Counted from the stretch's first letter, positions 1 to 10,134 are shown. The stretch: DNA of 64,000 nucleotides from Pseudoalteromonas sp. MSK9-3 (GCF_003590335.1 NZ_MIET01000004.1:1-64000); one strand, 5' to 3'. Made by a program: numbers and translations. Notes: generated by a model not told the origin, from the sequence alone.

Positions 1-191
<191 letters not shown>

Positions 192-236
192 AACCAAATT
201 AAGACGTAAGAGCCAGCAACAGTATAAAGAATCTTT

Positions 237-890
237 TTAATCATTGTCTTCTAGCCAACGACAAAATGCATCACATGAATCCACATCCCCAAATTCTGCT
301 GGTGTTTTAACAACTTCCAATCCAATTTTAGGAATCGTTGTATTAAACTCGTGTACAAGCCAATCTTGAAACTTTAGGTTTGGTGTTACATTGAACTCAT
401 TTCTCACATAGCTTTCAGGCGCTGTCAGTGCAAAGTCTTCGTTCCAACAAATCTCATCGTAACCTATTGCTATTAGCCTCAAAAAATCAACAGGGTCTGA
501 TGCAAGAACACAAGCTAACGTAGAGCCTGAACCCGAACCAACATGAACTATGTGTTGCTGTCCTTCATCATCTAACCAAAATGCTGCGACAGAGCCATCA
601 CCTCCAGTTCTAGCAAAGGTGCTAACCCTTCCTTTGGTCTCTTCATTAACAAAGTGGTATGAATCAGTTTCTGATTCAGCGTAAAATCCTATCAAAGTTC
701 CGCCGCTTCGCTCGCCATCAGTCCAACTGTCTCTTAGTTTTTTATCTGGATAGAGGTAGCCAACTCTTCCGTACTCAGTGTTTTCACAAAAGCCGTTGCT
801 CTCAATCCAGTCAAGCAATTTTTCTATAGGTTCGGGTACAATCATGCCTTCATGCATTGTATCTTGAATCAACTCTTTTAGCGTCTTCAC
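237..890 (-). CDS. SUKH-superfamily (SMI1/KNR4-like) protein, 217 aa
   Basis: The protein has the layout of SMI1/KNR4-like SUKH proteins: an N-terminal helix with acidic and aromatic residues, a central FARTGGDGSVAAFW strand segment (about residues 91-104), a GSGSGS turn, and DPVDFLRLIAIGYDEICW (about 132-149). Bacterial SUKH proteins are commonly immunity proteins against polymorphic toxins, but no toxin gene is visible here. The start is GTG at 890, preceded by AAGGAA, and shares one base with the TAG of the upstream HEAT-repeat gene, so the two are translationally coupled. A role as orphan immunity protein is inference; another SUKH function is possible. Confidence 0.65.
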   Translation of the reverse strand: MKTLKELIQDTMHEGMIVPEPIEKLLDWIESNGFCENTEYGRVGYLYPDKKLRDSWTDGERSGGTLIGFYAESETDSYHFVNEETKGRVSTFARTGGDGSVAAFWLDDEGQQHIVHVGSGSGSTLACVLASDPVDFLRLIAIGYDEICWNEDFALTAPESYVRNEFNVTPNLKFQDWLVHEFNTTIPKIGLEVVKTPAEFGDVDSCDAFCRWLEDND

Positions 891-2281
891 TAGAATTCCT
901 TTCGACTCAATATCGACTTGCTTATACCCATTGATTTAACCGCATGAATCAAGCAATCAAATTGCTTACTAACTCTACTTACACGCGGGTTTCCCATCAG
1001 GGTTTCAATTTCGGCTACTTGCTGCTTAGTCGGCTGACTAAAGGAACGATTGTAGTCACCATTCCAAATTCCTAGCTCAGCTTCAACTTGCTCCTCTTTA
1101 AGGGCTGACAATGCTCTTTCATTTATTAGCAATGACAGTAAGAAAACAACCCTTTCCCACTTGTTGATTTGATGGGATAAAGCGACACATGAGAGTGTAG
1201 TATGGGTATACTCCGACTCATCTATTATTTGCATAAGCTCATTAGCACAGAGAGGGAGTATTGTTTTAACAATTAACCTCGCGGCTTCCTTACAGACTGA
1301 AGGTGATGAATCCTTTAGTCCCCTGATCAGATATAATTCATTGTTTTGAGAATCCAGCTTCAAAAGGCTGTTAAGAGCTTGTTTTCTTATAGACGGAGCA
1401 CCTGTTTCAAAAAAGGATCTAATATGATTAAGATCTTCATAGCTATTAAGAAAGCCAAGCCCCCAAATAGCAGCCTTTCCTTTTGAACCTTCAGTGAGTT
1501 TAAGTCGATAAAAAGTTACTGCGTCTTTACCTCTTTCAAGATAATGCTTTAATGCAAGCTCCCTGACTGAAGAGTGGCGATCAAGCAGAGCATACTCAGC
1601 TATTTCAATAGCGTCGGCACCAGAGAGTAATTGCCGGAGCGATTCCTTACGAATGGGCATGAACGAGTCTTTAAGCAAACGCTTATGATATTTGGCTAGA
1701 TCAGATGGATACTCTAGTTCAGCCCATTTAAAGGCATTAGCCCTAACCAAAACATCGCGGCTTGCAAACGCTATAGACAGCAGTTCTGATACATCTATCA
1801 CTTCATTGTCAATTGCTAAACTCAAACATAAGCGAGCGACATAGCTATTCTGACTGTTTATGTTTTCAATCAGCTTACCTGTATTTTGTGGCTCTAATAA
1901 CAGCTTCTCGATTACGCTAATAAGCTGTTCGTGGTTTGCTCTACCGCAGTTTCTCAGGTGATATATTTGAGGAAGGCATTCTATGATTACATCAATATTC
2001 TCATTGGTGACTAGCTTGCTCAAAGACTTAATAGCAGCTTCACGAACTTGAGGAACCCAATCGTTGGCACGAGTCAGCAAGTGCGATATTGCTAACGGGT
2101 TACCGAGCATTCCTAGCCGTAAGACTGCGTTTTCACGCTTAAAGCCATCCCAGTGTTTAGACATATCAAGAAGCTCATCTACACTTTGAAATTGTTGGTG
2201 AACTTCTCCACTAGCTTCACTAGCTTCACTTGGTTTTAGAAAGTTTTTGAGGCGTTTGAAAAGCCTTACAACGTCATCCAT
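890..2281 (-). CDS. HEAT-repeat protein, 463 aa
   Basis: The sequence is almost wholly alpha-helical with about eight degenerate HEAT/PBS-like repeats: alternating helices with patterns such as DWVPQVREAAIKSLSKL (about residue 69-85) and RHSSVRELALKHYLERG (about 234-250). There is no signal peptide or membrane segment, so it should be a cytosolic protein-binding scaffold. It is the first gene of a two-gene operon with the SUKH protein, whose start overlaps its stop by one base. The start ATG at 2281 has no strong ribosome-binding site. No enzymatic motif is visible and the partner is unknown. Confidence 0.65.
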   Translation of the reverse strand: MDDVVRLFKRLKNFLKPSEASEASGEVHQQFQSVDELLDMSKHWDGFKRENAVLRLGMLGNPLAISHLLTRANDWVPQVREAAIKSLSKLVTNENIDVIIECLPQIYHLRNCGRANHEQLISVIEKLLLEPQNTGKLIENINSQNSYVARLCLSLAIDNEVIDVSELLSIAFASRDVLVRANAFKWAELEYPSDLAKYHKRLLKDSFMPIRKESLRQLLSGADAIEIAEYALLDRHSSVRELALKHYLERGKDAVTFYRLKLTEGSKGKAAIWGLGFLNSYEDLNHIRSFFETGAPSIRKQALNSLLKLDSQNNELYLIRGLKDSSPSVCKEAARLIVKTILPLCANELMQIIDESEYTHTTLSCVALSHQINKWERVVFLLSLLINERALSALKEEQVEAELGIWNGDYNRSFSQPTKQQVAEIETLMGNPRVSRVSKQFDCLIHAVKSMGISKSILSRKEF

Positions 2282-2316
2282 GATGAAAGTAAACTATTAG
2301 AATATTTATAATGTAA

Positions 2317-2565
2317 TCAGTATGTCACAGATGCCTCGTTAGGTGAATGAAGAACTCTTTCTGTTTTATCTATCGACATAAGTTTTCTATCTCTTGGAAT
2401 CCCGAATGCCATTTGAATATTCTTGTTAAATAGACGACAACACTGAGCATGATCTCCAGACTTCTTACGGTTAAAGCCTAAGTATTGATATTCAAAATTA
2501 AGCCCTGGACTTCAATCTGCTTGACCCAGTGAACTGAGTCTTACGTAGCTAAATGCGGTGCTCAC
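2317..2565 (-). pseudogene. decayed gene with serine-recombinase-like N-terminus
   Basis: A GTG at 2565, preceded by GGTGGAG, opens a frame reading VSTAFSYVRLSSLGQAD and then TGA at 2514-2512. The Y-x-R-x-S-S...Q pattern is that of the N-terminal catalytic strand and serine of resolvase/large serine recombinases. The same frame continues after the TGA for 64 more codons to a second stop at 2317, without recognisable recombinase motifs. I read it as a remnant of a mobile-element integrase, short of any functional length. The assignment rests on 17 residues only. Confidence 0.45.
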
Positions 2566-2793
2566 AATAACTCCACCCTTGTTAAATTTAAATTAAAGTG
2601 GATGTTGGCACAACAAAAAAGGAATACCTAATACTTTATCAAGCGAAATTTAAAATACCAATCAAACACTTAGGTTAGAGAAACTAAACATGCATGCGAT
2701 AAACTTAGATTAGCGAAGAAATACAAATACATTGTAAATTACTTCGTTTAATACAGGCATCAAGATTGAACTATTCTTATTTAAGCCACCATC
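2566..2793. other. AT-rich stretch without recognised gene
   Basis: No convincing reading frame, RNA or strong hairpin is seen between the recombinase-like remnant and the miaE remnant. It is probably the rest of the deleted or decayed DNA between them. Confidence 0.5.
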
Positions 2794-2952
2794 CTATCGT
2801 TTGCGCAATATACACTTTTGCTCACATATCAAATGGTCAATTAACACGATTGATAAATTTTCTGGTTCAATGGCAACGTCAATCCAAGTTTGAGGTGTTT
2901 CACACTGCAAAAATTGCTTAATTGGGTGTAGTAGCTCGTCCAAAGTTTACAT
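2794..2952 (-). pseudogene. miaE: miaE remnant (tRNA-(ms2io6A)-hydroxylase), N-terminal 50 codons
   Basis: Read on the minus strand the segment gives TLDELLHPIKQFLQCETPQT followed by WIDVAIEPENLSIVLIDHLI and CEQ. This matches the N-terminus of MiaE as I know it (LL.P...FL.C.TP.AW...A.....LLLIDH..CE), the di-iron hydroxylase of 2-methylthio-isopentenyl-adenosine in tRNA. The natural ATG (2952-2950) is followed directly by TAA, most simply an AAA(Lys)-to-TAA change at codon 2. Similarity ends at a TAG (2796-2794); the remaining roughly 200 residues, including most iron ligands, are gone. The gene is dead by both nonsense and truncation. Confidence 0.75.
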
Positions 2953-3131
2953 GTCTTTTCAAAAGGTCAGGAAAATAACAACGCTTAAACCCCGTGACCT
3001 AAATTATACCACAAGCTCGTCGGCCTTCTGGAGTCCATGTCCCTACGTCACGATTGGTTATTTCAGAATATGAGAACGCTATATTTCAAAGTATTTAATA
3101 CTTTTCAATTAGACGAAAGTTTAACCTTTTC

Positions 3132-3161
3132 TTGACAAAAATTGAGCAATCCCTCATAAAT
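3132..3161 (+). promoter_or_regulatory. sigma70-type promoter of the Yip1-family gene
   Basis: TTGACA at 3132-3137 is a perfect -35 box, followed after about 18 bases by ATAAAT (3156-3161) as -10. The start codon lies 48 bases further on at 3209. The region 2953-3131 upstream holds no recognisable gene. Confidence 0.5.
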
Positions 3162-3208
3162 TAATTGAGCAGTATAAAAATAATACAGACAACAAGAAGG
3201 GGCATAAA

Positions 3209-3808
3209 ATGATTTTTAACCATTTATGGGGCTTGTACGCTCACCCGTTAGAAGAATGGCAAACAATAGACAACCGTCATGAAAGCGTGAAATATAGCCT
3301 GTCTCATATTGCGATTATAGCACTTATTCCAAGTATTATGGGGTACTACTCTTCCGTGCATTTAGGGTGGGAAATTGGAGTTGGTGATGCAGTTTACTTA
3401 ACACACGACAGCGCATTACTCATCGGGATTGCAATGTACACGGCATTGATCCTTGGCATTTTTGCACTTTCTTATTTGGCACATTGGATGGCGGTCACTT
3501 TTGGTGCTAAACCCACCTTTACCCAAACATTGGAGCTGTCTGCATATACTGCGACGCCCATGTTTATGTCGGCATTTTCAGCATTTTACCCAGAATTATG
3601 GTTTGTGGTATCGGCCGGTATGCTTGCGTTGGCCTACTCTGTTTATTTACTGTATACCGGTGTGCCTATACTTATGCATATTCCTGAAGAGCGCGGGTTT
3701 ATTTACGCCAGCTCTGTAGTGACATGTGGCTTGATACTGTTGGTGATCATACTAGCAGCAACAGCAATATTGTGGACCAATGGCATAATTAGTCCTACAT
3801 TTAATTAA
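3209..3808 (+). CDS. Yip1-family integral membrane protein, 199 aa
   Basis: A five- or six-helix inner-membrane protein beginning with a short cytosolic NHLWGLYAHPLEEWQTI motif, the pattern seen at the start of bacterial Yip1-domain (formerly DUF1282) proteins. Hydrophobic stretches lie near residues 31-50, 68-95, 113-131, 134-155 and 165-190. It is preceded by a good AAGGGG ribosome-binding site and its own promoter, and followed by a bidirectional terminator, so it is monocistronic. The function of bacterial Yip1 proteins is not established; none can be read from the sequence. Confidence 0.8.
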   Translation: MIFNHLWGLYAHPLEEWQTIDNRHESVKYSLSHIAIIALIPSIMGYYSSVHLGWEIGVGDAVYLTHDSALLIGIAMYTALILGIFALSYLAHWMAVTFGAKPTFTQTLELSAYTATPMFMSAFSAFYPELWFVVSAGMLALAYSVYLLYTGVPILMHIPEERGFIYASSVVTCGLILLVIILAATAILWTNGIISPTFN

Positions 3809-3849
3809 GGGGTAACGTATTCGATGCCCCTTGCTTTTATCCTAAATTT

Positions 3850-3878
3850 AAAAAGGAGCGAATTATCGCTCCTTTTTT
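3850..3878. terminator. bidirectional rho-independent terminator (Yip1 gene / purF)
   Basis: AAAAAGGAGCG and CGCTCCTTTTT form an 11-bp perfect stem around a six-base loop, with a T run on both strands. It lies between the convergent Yip1 gene and purF and can serve both. Confidence 0.9.
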
Positions 3879-3907
3879 GTGACTACACTATGTCAATTAC
3901 GAGGTGG

Positions 3908-5434
3908 TTACTCGTCTTCATTGGTCTCTTGATTGTGCAGCTCTAAACCAGATGACATTGCTTGCTCACGCGTTGACTTGGCAGAGTCATTTCGTAAAGC
4001 ATCGATGCGATTCAAATAGTTTTGGTCAACATCACCTGTGATATATTCACCATCAAATACTGATGTCTCGAACACTTTAATATCAGGGTTTTCTTTACCA
4101 ACAGCAGCAATCAAATCGCTCAATGACTGATAGATAAGGCCATCGGCACCAATACTCTCATTGATGTCCTCTAGCTCACGGCCATGGGCTATAAGCTCTG
4201 CAGCAGATGGCATGTCAATACCATATACGTTAGGGAACCGTACCTCTGGTGCCGCTGATGCAAAGTACACATTTTTTGCACCGGCTTCACGCGCCATTTC
4301 AACTATTTGTGCTGATGTGGTACCACGGACGATAGAGTCATCAACCAACAATACATTTTTACCTTTGAACTCACTATCGATGGCATTTAACTTGCGGCGT
4401 ACAGACTTTTTACGCAGCTCTTGCCCTGGCATGATGAAGGTACGACCAATATAGCGGTTTTTTACAAAACCTTGACGGTAAGGTAACTTAAGTTCAGACG
4501 CAATCTCTAGTGCAACATCACAAGATGTTTCAGGAATAGGAATAACCACATCGATGTCTTTATCAGCCCACTCTTTTGCGATTTTTTCACCTAATTTAGT
4601 GCCCATGTTCATACGAGTTGCATAAACAGACATATTGTCCATCACTGAATCTGGGCGAGCAAAATAAACAAACTCAAAAATGCAAGGTGCATGCTGTGTT
4701 TTAGCTGCACAGATTTTTGAATGAAATTCACCACTTTCAGTTACATAAATCGCTTCGCCTGGCGCTACATCCCGCACAAACTCAAAACCATCAATTTTCA
4801 GTGCGACACTTTCTGACGCAAACATATATTCAACGCCATTGCTGGTTTCACGCTTACCAAACACCAATGGACGAATACCATTAGGGTCTCTAAACGCTAA
4901 TATACCGTGACCGATGATCATTGCGATACTTGCATAACCACCTGTTGCTTGCTCGTTTACTTCAGAGATAGCATTGAACATATCTTCGGCATCAAGCTTC
5001 ATTTTGTTAGGCTTACCTAACTCATGCGCCAAAATATTCAATAAAATCTCAGAGTCTGACGTCGTATTTACATGACGGCGTGCCGTGGTAAATAAACGTT
5101 CTTTAAGTGCTTCAGCATTGGTCAAGTTGCCGTTATGCGCAAGGCCAATACCAAACGGAGAGTTCACATAAAATGGTTGCGCTTCCGCAGAGCTTGATGA
5201 GCCCGCAGTTGGGTAACGCACATGCCCAATCCCGATATTACCTTGTAAACGCTTCATATGACGCGTATGGAACACGTCTTTTACTAAGCCGTTTGCTTTA
5301 CGTAAACTAAACGTATTGTTGTCAATGGTAATAATGCCAGCAGCATCTTGGCCACGGTGTTGCAAAACAGTTAAGCCATCATAAATCGCCTGATTTACAG
5401 GAGATGTTCCGACTATCCCAACGATACCACACAT
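3908..5434 (-). CDS. purF: amidophosphoribosyltransferase
   Basis: PurF makes phosphoribosylamine from PRPP and glutamine, the first committed step of purine synthesis. The protein begins MCGIVGIVG, so Cys2 is the exposed N-terminal nucleophile of the class II glutaminase domain (about residues 2-230), with HRGQDAAG and GIGHVRY following. The C-terminal phosphoribosyltransferase domain carries the PRPP loop [13 protein letters not shown] at about 365-377. Length (508 aa) fits the family. It is the last gene of the accD-folC-dedD-cvpA-purF run, 17 bases after cvpA, as in E. coli, and ends at the terminator at 3850-3878. Confidence 0.97.
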   Translation of the reverse strand: MCGIVGIVGTSPVNQAIYDGLTVLQHRGQDAAGIITIDNNTFSLRKANGLVKDVFHTRHMKRLQGNIGIGHVRYPTAGSSSSAEAQPFYVNSPFGIGLAHNGNLTNAEALKERLFTTARRHVNTTSDSEILLNILAHELGKPNKMKLDAEDMFNAISEVNEQATGGYASIAMIIGHGILAFRDPNGIRPLVFGKRETSNGVEYMFASESVALKIDGFEFVRDVAPGEAIYVTESGEFHSKICAAKTQHAPCIFEFVYFARPDSVMDNMSVYATRMNMGTKLGEKIAKEWADKDIDVVIPIPETSCDVALEIASELKLPYRQGFVKNRYIGRTFIMPGQELRKKSVRRKLNAIDSEFKGKNVLLVDDSIVRGTTSAQIVEMAREAGAKNVYFASAAPEVRFPNVYGIDMPSAAELIAHGRELEDINESIGADGLIYQSLSDLIAAVGKENPDIKVFETSVFDGEYITGDVDQNYLNRIDALRNDSAKSTREQAMSSGLELHNQETNEDE

Positions 5435-5451
5435 GAAATTTTCCTCGCCGA

Positions 5452-5946
5452 TTAACGGTTTACTGAATTTAAAAAGCTGGAGTTATGCTCAAGGTAGGTA
5501 AAAAACCACTCTATCACAAAGCCAAATTCAGGGATCAAAATAGATGCTGACCACCACTGCGTGCCAGGCGCACTAGTGAATGCATCCAGAAAAAACAATA
5601 AGGCGCTGACGACCAAAGCACCTCGTAAACCACCGAATACGAACCCAAAGAGTCGATCGGTGCCAGATAACCCCGTGCGCTGCACGAGCTCACCTAAGAT
5701 ATAGTTAACAAACCCACCCAACATCAAGGTCGCAATAAATAATATGGCAATCGCGGCTGCATTTCTTAAAAGGGGTTCTGAAATGGAAGTGAGGAAGGTT
5801 GCTAGATATTGATAAAAGAAACTGGAAATAAAAAATGCGCCGACCCACACAACTAACGACATAGCTTCTTTAACAAAACCACGAAGTAAGCCAAATAATG
5901 TCGATAAACCGACAATACAGAGAATAGCGTAATCAACCCAGATCAT
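5452..5946 (-). CDS. cvpA: CvpA family membrane protein
   Basis: A 164-residue, four-helix inner-membrane protein with the CvpA hallmarks: MIWVDYAIL at the start, [20 protein letters not shown] (about 20-39) and [18 protein letters not shown]. CvpA was named for colicin V production and has since been linked to envelope tolerance; its molecular activity is unknown. I prefer ATG 5946 over a TTG at 5955 because family members begin MIW(I/V)DY. It sits 17 bases upstream of purF, the same pairing as in E. coli. No PurR-type operator was noticed upstream. Confidence 0.93.
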   Translation of the reverse strand: MIWVDYAILCIVGLSTLFGLLRGFVKEAMSLVVWVGAFFISSFFYQYLATFLTSISEPLLRNAAAIAILFIATLMLGGFVNYILGELVQRTGLSGTDRLFGFVFGGLRGALVVSALLFFLDAFTSAPGTQWWSASILIPEFGFVIEWFFTYLEHNSSFLNSVNR

Positions 5947-6007
5947 AATAACCAATAAGTCGTTAATTTGGGCCGCATTCTATAAGAGCCGACAGGCAAT
6001 TACCAGA

Positions 6008-6724
6008 TCATTTTGCAATATTGAACTGAGTAAGTCGGCCATTCAATTTGGTCAATTCTTTCAGTTTTGCAAGCTTAGACTCAAGTTTACTCTTATCTAA
6101 GTCGGGACCAACAAACACTTTTGTTAATGTACCATTCGGCGTTTTAACCGGGCGCGTAAATGCTTTGAAGCCGCTCTTTTTCAACTTTTGTACCAATGCA
6201 TCTACATTAGGTTTATGTGAAAAGCTCCCTAATTGAATAACATAGGCCATTTTAGTTAAGTTAGAGGTCGGTGCACGCTTGGGTTCTTTCGCTTTAGAAA
6301 CCTCGGTGACCACTGTTGATGGTTCAACTGAATTAGGCGGCGTCTCTTGCTGTGTCTTGGTGTCTGTATGTTGTTCTGTGGTTTGCGTGGCGAGTGCTGG
6401 AGCCAGCTCATCCACGATATCACTGTCATTACTACGAGAATCCGCTTTATCGACCAGTTCAGTAGTATCGTTAGTATCTAATAATAACGCGTCATCAGGG
6501 CTTATCGTCTCCACAACATCCCCCTGAACTTCTGGCGCATTCTCAGCCTCTAGGTCTATTTTTGTTTTTAAATCGACTGTCGTAAACTCAGGACGTTCAG
6601 GTATCGCTTTGAAGCCATCTTTATAGTGAACCTTTTCACCATCAAGAATATTGGGAATAAAAATTATTGCCGCAACCACGACGATACTTGTTCCTACTAG
6701 ACGGTTAATAAATCCTGAGTTCAC
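6008..6724 (-). CDS. dedD: SPOR-domain cell-division protein, DedD-like
   Basis: A bitopic protein: short cytosolic N-terminus, membrane helix at about residues 8-24 (LVGTSIVVVAAIIFIPN), a Thr/Glu/Pro-rich periplasmic linker (about 60-155), and a C-terminal SPOR domain (about 157-235, YVIQLGSFSHKPNVDALVQK). SPOR domains bind denuded peptidoglycan at the septum. The early motif ILDGEKVHYKDGFKAIP is typical of DedD-like proteins of this group. Position between folC and cvpA is the dedD position of E. coli. The linker is longer and more acidic than in enterobacteria. Confidence 0.9.
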   Translation of the reverse strand: MNSGFINRLVGTSIVVVAAIIFIPNILDGEKVHYKDGFKAIPERPEFTTVDLKTKIDLEAENAPEVQGDVVETISPDDALLLDTNDTTELVDKADSRSNDSDIVDELAPALATQTTEQHTDTKTQQETPPNSVEPSTVVTEVSKAKEPKRAPTSNLTKMAYVIQLGSFSHKPNVDALVQKLKKSGFKAFTRPVKTPNGTLTKVFVGPDLDKSKLESKLAKLKELTKLNGRLTQFNIAK

Positions 6725-6739
6725 GTTATTACTCTCTAC

Positions 6740-7993
6740 TTATTCAAAATATGCAATGGCTTGCGCCACCGTAAAAAATGAGCCAAAAATAATTAATACC
6801 GTTTTATCATCTAACGCTGGCAACGTATGAACTAATGCCTCTTTTACGCTATCAAAAACTAACACAGGTCTTGTGTTTGGTACCAATGATTGTAAATTTG
6901 TGCCTAACTCTGCGCGAGGCCCTTCTAATGAAGCACAAGTCCATACATCGACTAAATCAACCACTTCATTGATAACGCTCACTTTATCTTTATCCGCTAG
7001 CATAGCGATTAATGCATGAACTTTAAAGCCTTGTGCTTTAAAGTCGGTCAACTTCTGGGCTAAATAGCGCGCTGACTCAGGGTTATGTGCAACATCAGTA
7101 AAAACTTTCGGTTGCTCACTCAATTGCTGAAAGCGCCCTTCAACTTTTAATTCTGACAAACAGTGTTTTATCACAGCTTCTGATGGCAATAAATTCAATG
7201 TTGCCAAGGTAGTCAAGGCTGTTGTTACATTCTGAGCAGGAATGGACGGCTTGGTAAATTCGTAATCAAGGTCATGGTAAATCCACCTAAAACCAGATTC
7301 TGTTGGAATATATAAGAAGTCTCGTTTCGACAAAATCAAGTCTGCTTCTACTTCCACACCATAGTCTGTAACTGTATGAGGTATATTCAAGTCCCCAACA
7401 ATGGCTGGGGTGTCTTTACGAAAGATACCAGCCTTATCATAACCGACTAATTCGCGTGTATCACCTAAATACTCTTTATGGTCTAAATCTATGGTGGTGA
7501 TCACACTTGCGTATGGTGTGACTATATTCGTCGCGTCATAACGGCCACCTAAGCCCACTTCAAGTAAAATATAGTCAACGGCAAAGCGCTTAAAAATAGC
7601 TAAACTGCCTAAAGTACCATACTCAAAATATGTGAGCGCCGTGTCTCCACGACCCTGTTCAAGTTGATGAAAGGCATCTACATGCACTTGATCTGGTAAC
7701 TCGTTGCCATTCACTCTCACACGTTCGTTATATCGAACTAGGTGGGGAGAAGCATAGGTGCCGACATTGTAACCTTGCGCTAGTAAAATAGACTCCATAC
7801 AACGCGCCGTGGTTCCTTTACCATTAGTGCCTGCAATAAGAATGATTTTACTGGGGGTATTGAGTAAATCTATGGCTTGTGCAACTTGTTGAACCCGCTC
7901 TAATCCCATTTCGATGTTAGCCGGGTGTACACTTTCTAAATAACAAAGCCAATCATCAAGGGTTGACGATTGGCTAGGTGTCTGAATTGTCAT
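6740..7993 (-). CDS. folC: bifunctional dihydrofolate/folylpolyglutamate synthase
   Basis: FolC adds glutamate to dihydropteroate and later to tetrahydrofolates in the cytosol. Motifs: P-loop IAGTNGKGTT at about residues 53-62, the Mur-ligase-type YASPHLVRYNERVRVNG (about 79-95), LEVGLGGRYDATN (about 145-157), and in the C-terminal domain TDVAHNPES near 300. Length 417 fits the family. It is 24 bases downstream of accD and 15 upstream of dedD, in the operon order known from E. coli. Confidence 0.96.
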   Translation of the reverse strand: MTIQTPSQSSTLDDWLCYLESVHPANIEMGLERVQQVAQAIDLLNTPSKIILIAGTNGKGTTARCMESILLAQGYNVGTYASPHLVRYNERVRVNGNELPDQVHVDAFHQLEQGRGDTALTYFEYGTLGSLAIFKRFAVDYILLEVGLGGRYDATNIVTPYASVITTIDLDHKEYLGDTRELVGYDKAGIFRKDTPAIVGDLNIPHTVTDYGVEVEADLILSKRDFLYIPTESGFRWIYHDLDYEFTKPSIPAQNVTTALTTLATLNLLPSEAVIKHCLSELKVEGRFQQLSEQPKVFTDVAHNPESARYLAQKLTDFKAQGFKVHALIAMLADKDKVSVINEVVDLVDVWTCASLEGPRAELGTNLQSLVPNTRPVLVFDSVKEALVHTLPALDDKTVLIIFGSFFTVAQAIAYFE

Positions 7994-8017
7994 ATTCGTA
8001 ACTTAAACTTAAAAAAT

Positions 8018-8893
8018 TTACGCTACTCTATGCTCTTGTTCAGTCGAAGGCAAGTCCATAAACTTAGCAAGTATACGTGCTAATGTGTCGCGCATTTCTC
8101 GGCGGTCAACAATCATATCAATCGCACCATGCTCGAGTAAGAACTCACTACGCTGGAATCCATCAGGTAAAGTTTCACGTACCGTTTGCTCAATAACACG
8201 TGGGCCCGCGAAACCAATCAACGCTTTAGGCTCAGCAACATTAATATCACCTAACATCGCAAGTGATGCTGATACACCACCCATAGTCGGATCAGTTAAT
8301 ACTGAAATGAACGGTAAACCTTTCTCACTCATTTTTGCCAATGCTGCACTTGTTTTTGCCATTTGCATCAAAGACATAAGTGCCTCTTGCATTCGAGCGC
8401 CACCCGAAGAAGAGAAACATACCAATGGCATATTATGTTCTAAGCTTTGATTCACCGCATCCACAAAACGTGCGCCAACAACTGACGCCATTGAACCGCC
8501 CATGAAGGCAAACTCGAATGATACTGCAGCAACAGGCATTCCTTTCAAGCGCCCTGTCATCGCAACTAACGCATCTTTCTCACCACTGACTTTTTGCGCT
8601 GATGAAATACGATCTGAATATTTTTTCGAGTCTTTGAATTTCAAGACATCTTGCGGCTCATGCTGAGCACCAATTTCTTGAAGGTCGGCATCATCTAGAA
8701 AGTATTCTAAACGTTTACGGGCGCTCAAGCGCATGTGATGATCGCATTTAGGACAAACATTTAATGACTTTTCAAGTTCTGCTTTGTATAAAATAGCATC
8801 ACATGATGAACATTTTGCCCATACACCTTCAGGGATTTCTTTTTTCCCTGACGCTTTTGTTGTTTTAGGTAAGATCTTTTCTAACCAACTCAT
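8018..8893 (-). CDS. accD: acetyl-CoA carboxylase carboxyltransferase subunit beta
   Basis: AccD pairs with AccA to carboxylate acetyl-CoA to malonyl-CoA, the first step of fatty-acid synthesis. Starting at [10 protein letters not shown] (8893) the protein is 291 aa. The zinc ribbon ligands are Cys28, Cys31, Cys47 and Cys50 (CSSC, CPKC); the crotonase-fold carboxyltransferase follows with [20 protein letters not shown] and [10 protein letters not shown]. An in-frame ATG 42 bases upstream exists, but family members begin MSWLxKI and an AGAGAG ribosome-binding site precedes 8893. It is the first gene of the run to purF. Confidence 0.97.
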   Translation of the reverse strand: MSWLEKILPKTTKASGKKEIPEGVWAKCSSCDAILYKAELEKSLNVCPKCDHHMRLSARKRLEYFLDDADLQEIGAQHEPQDVLKFKDSKKYSDRISSAQKVSGEKDALVAMTGRLKGMPVAAVSFEFAFMGGSMASVVGARFVDAVNQSLEHNMPLVCFSSSGGARMQEALMSLMQMAKTSAALAKMSEKGLPFISVLTDPTMGGVSASLAMLGDINVAEPKALIGFAGPRVIEQTVRETLPDGFQRSEFLLEHGAIDMIVDRREMRDTLARILAKFMDLPSTEQEHRVA

Positions 8894-9186
8894 TTGCAAC
8901 TCTCTTGTGCTAATTCTGTGTCGCGACGTCTGCAAGTACAGACAAACTGTTTCAATTAAAACATGATTTTGTCTACAACGGTATAAAAAACTGGTCTTAG
9001 TAGTCGCACCATAATACGAGCTAAAACAAACAAATCAATAATAATTTACTTATGTTTATTATCATTAACATTGTTCGCACTATTTTTCAAATTAGCACTG
9101 TTATGGCTCTACACTCACTTTCATATATGTGTTTTTGCAAATCATTCAATAAAGGTACTATTGTTAATGACGAGTCAATTAGCTAA

Positions 9187-9984
9187 TTATTCAATATCTT
9201 TATTCGGTAAAAATAACGGCCCTAGTGAAGTCGAAGGTATGTTCCACTTTTGTGGATAGTCTACATCGACCAAATATAAGCCATTTGGTTTTGCCGTCGC
9301 ACCAGCTTGGGTACGATCTTTAAGTGTTAATAGTTCTGCCATCCACTCTGGTGACTGTTTACCCATACCAATATCTGTTAAGCACCCTGTAATATTTCGC
9401 ACCATATGGTGCAAAAATGCATTCGCTTTAATATCAATAACTAAATAATCATTTACTCGTTCAACACTTAAATGATGAATGTTGCGAAATGGCGTATTTG
9501 ATTGGCAGTGCACAGCTCTAAACGAGGTAAAGTCTTGCTCGCCTAACATGGCAGGACATGCAGCCTGCATTAATGTTTCATCAAGTGGATGGTGAAAGTG
9601 CGTTACCCCACTGCGTAATATACCGGGACGATAGGCATGATTATAAATCACGTATCTATACCTTCTTGCTGTCGCACTAAAACGAGCGTGAAACTCATCG
9701 TCAACTTGTTGTGCATAACGTACTGCAATGTCATCGGGTAACATAGAGTTAAGGCCTAACGTAAAGGCGCTCATATCGCGTTCTGCGTGCGTATCAAAAT
9801 GCACAACTTGGCCAGTGGCATGTACACCAGCGTCAGTGCGCCCTGCACATACAATATCAATTTTATGGTTACAGATACGAGATAATGCTGTTTCAATTTC
9901 TTGCTGCACACTATTTACATGGGGCTGACGCTGCCAACCACTGTAATTTGCCCCGTTATACTCTATTCCCATTGCTACGCGCAT
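9187..9984 (-). CDS. truA: tRNA pseudouridine(38-40) synthase TruA
   Basis: TruA isomerises uridines 38-40 in the anticodon arm. The catalytic aspartate is Asp51 in [19 protein letters not shown]-terminal [12 protein letters not shown] and C-terminal [11 protein letters not shown] are family motifs. At 265 aa it has normal length. An AGAGGTAAGAG stretch just upstream supports the ATG at 9984. It lies between fimV and accD, the order of Vibrio and Shewanella. The roughly 290-base gap to accD (8894-9186) is AT-rich and presumably holds the accD promoter; nothing else is seen there. Confidence 0.96.
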   Translation of the reverse strand: MRVAMGIEYNGANYSGWQRQPHVNSVQQEIETALSRICNHKIDIVCAGRTDAGVHATGQVVHFDTHAERDMSAFTLGLNSMLPDDIAVRYAQQVDDEFHARFSATARRYRYVIYNHAYRPGILRSGVTHFHHPLDETLMQAACPAMLGEQDFTSFRAVHCQSNTPFRNIHHLSVERVNDYLVIDIKANAFLHHMVRNITGCLTDIGMGKQSPEWMAELLTLKDRTQAGATAKPNGLYLVDVDYPQKWNIPSTSLGPLFLPNKDIE

Positions 9985-10134
9985 ACTGACTCTTACCTCT
10001 ATGTTTAATAGCCGTGCATTTTATGCGATTGCACGCACGAATAAAAGCTTGCTGCATCATACATAAGATATTTCTTATTAGGATAACAGTTATGCGCAAA
10101 CACAATGTTGATAGAAAAAGTGCATTAAGAAAAC

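Noticed and set aside
2317..2565. In-frame TGA as a possible selenocysteine codon
   Set aside because: No selenoprotein family resemblance and no hairpin of SECIS type after it was noticed; decay is simpler.
2953..3060. Minus-strand peptide fragments such as GTWTPEGRRAC and FKRCYFPDLLKRH
   Set aside because: They look protein-like but are in broken frames and I could not assign a family; not listed as a gene.
8085..8450. 121-codon frame antisense to accD, and similar frames opposite purF, asd, HK genes
   Set aside because: Shadows of well-supported genes on the other strand without family features.
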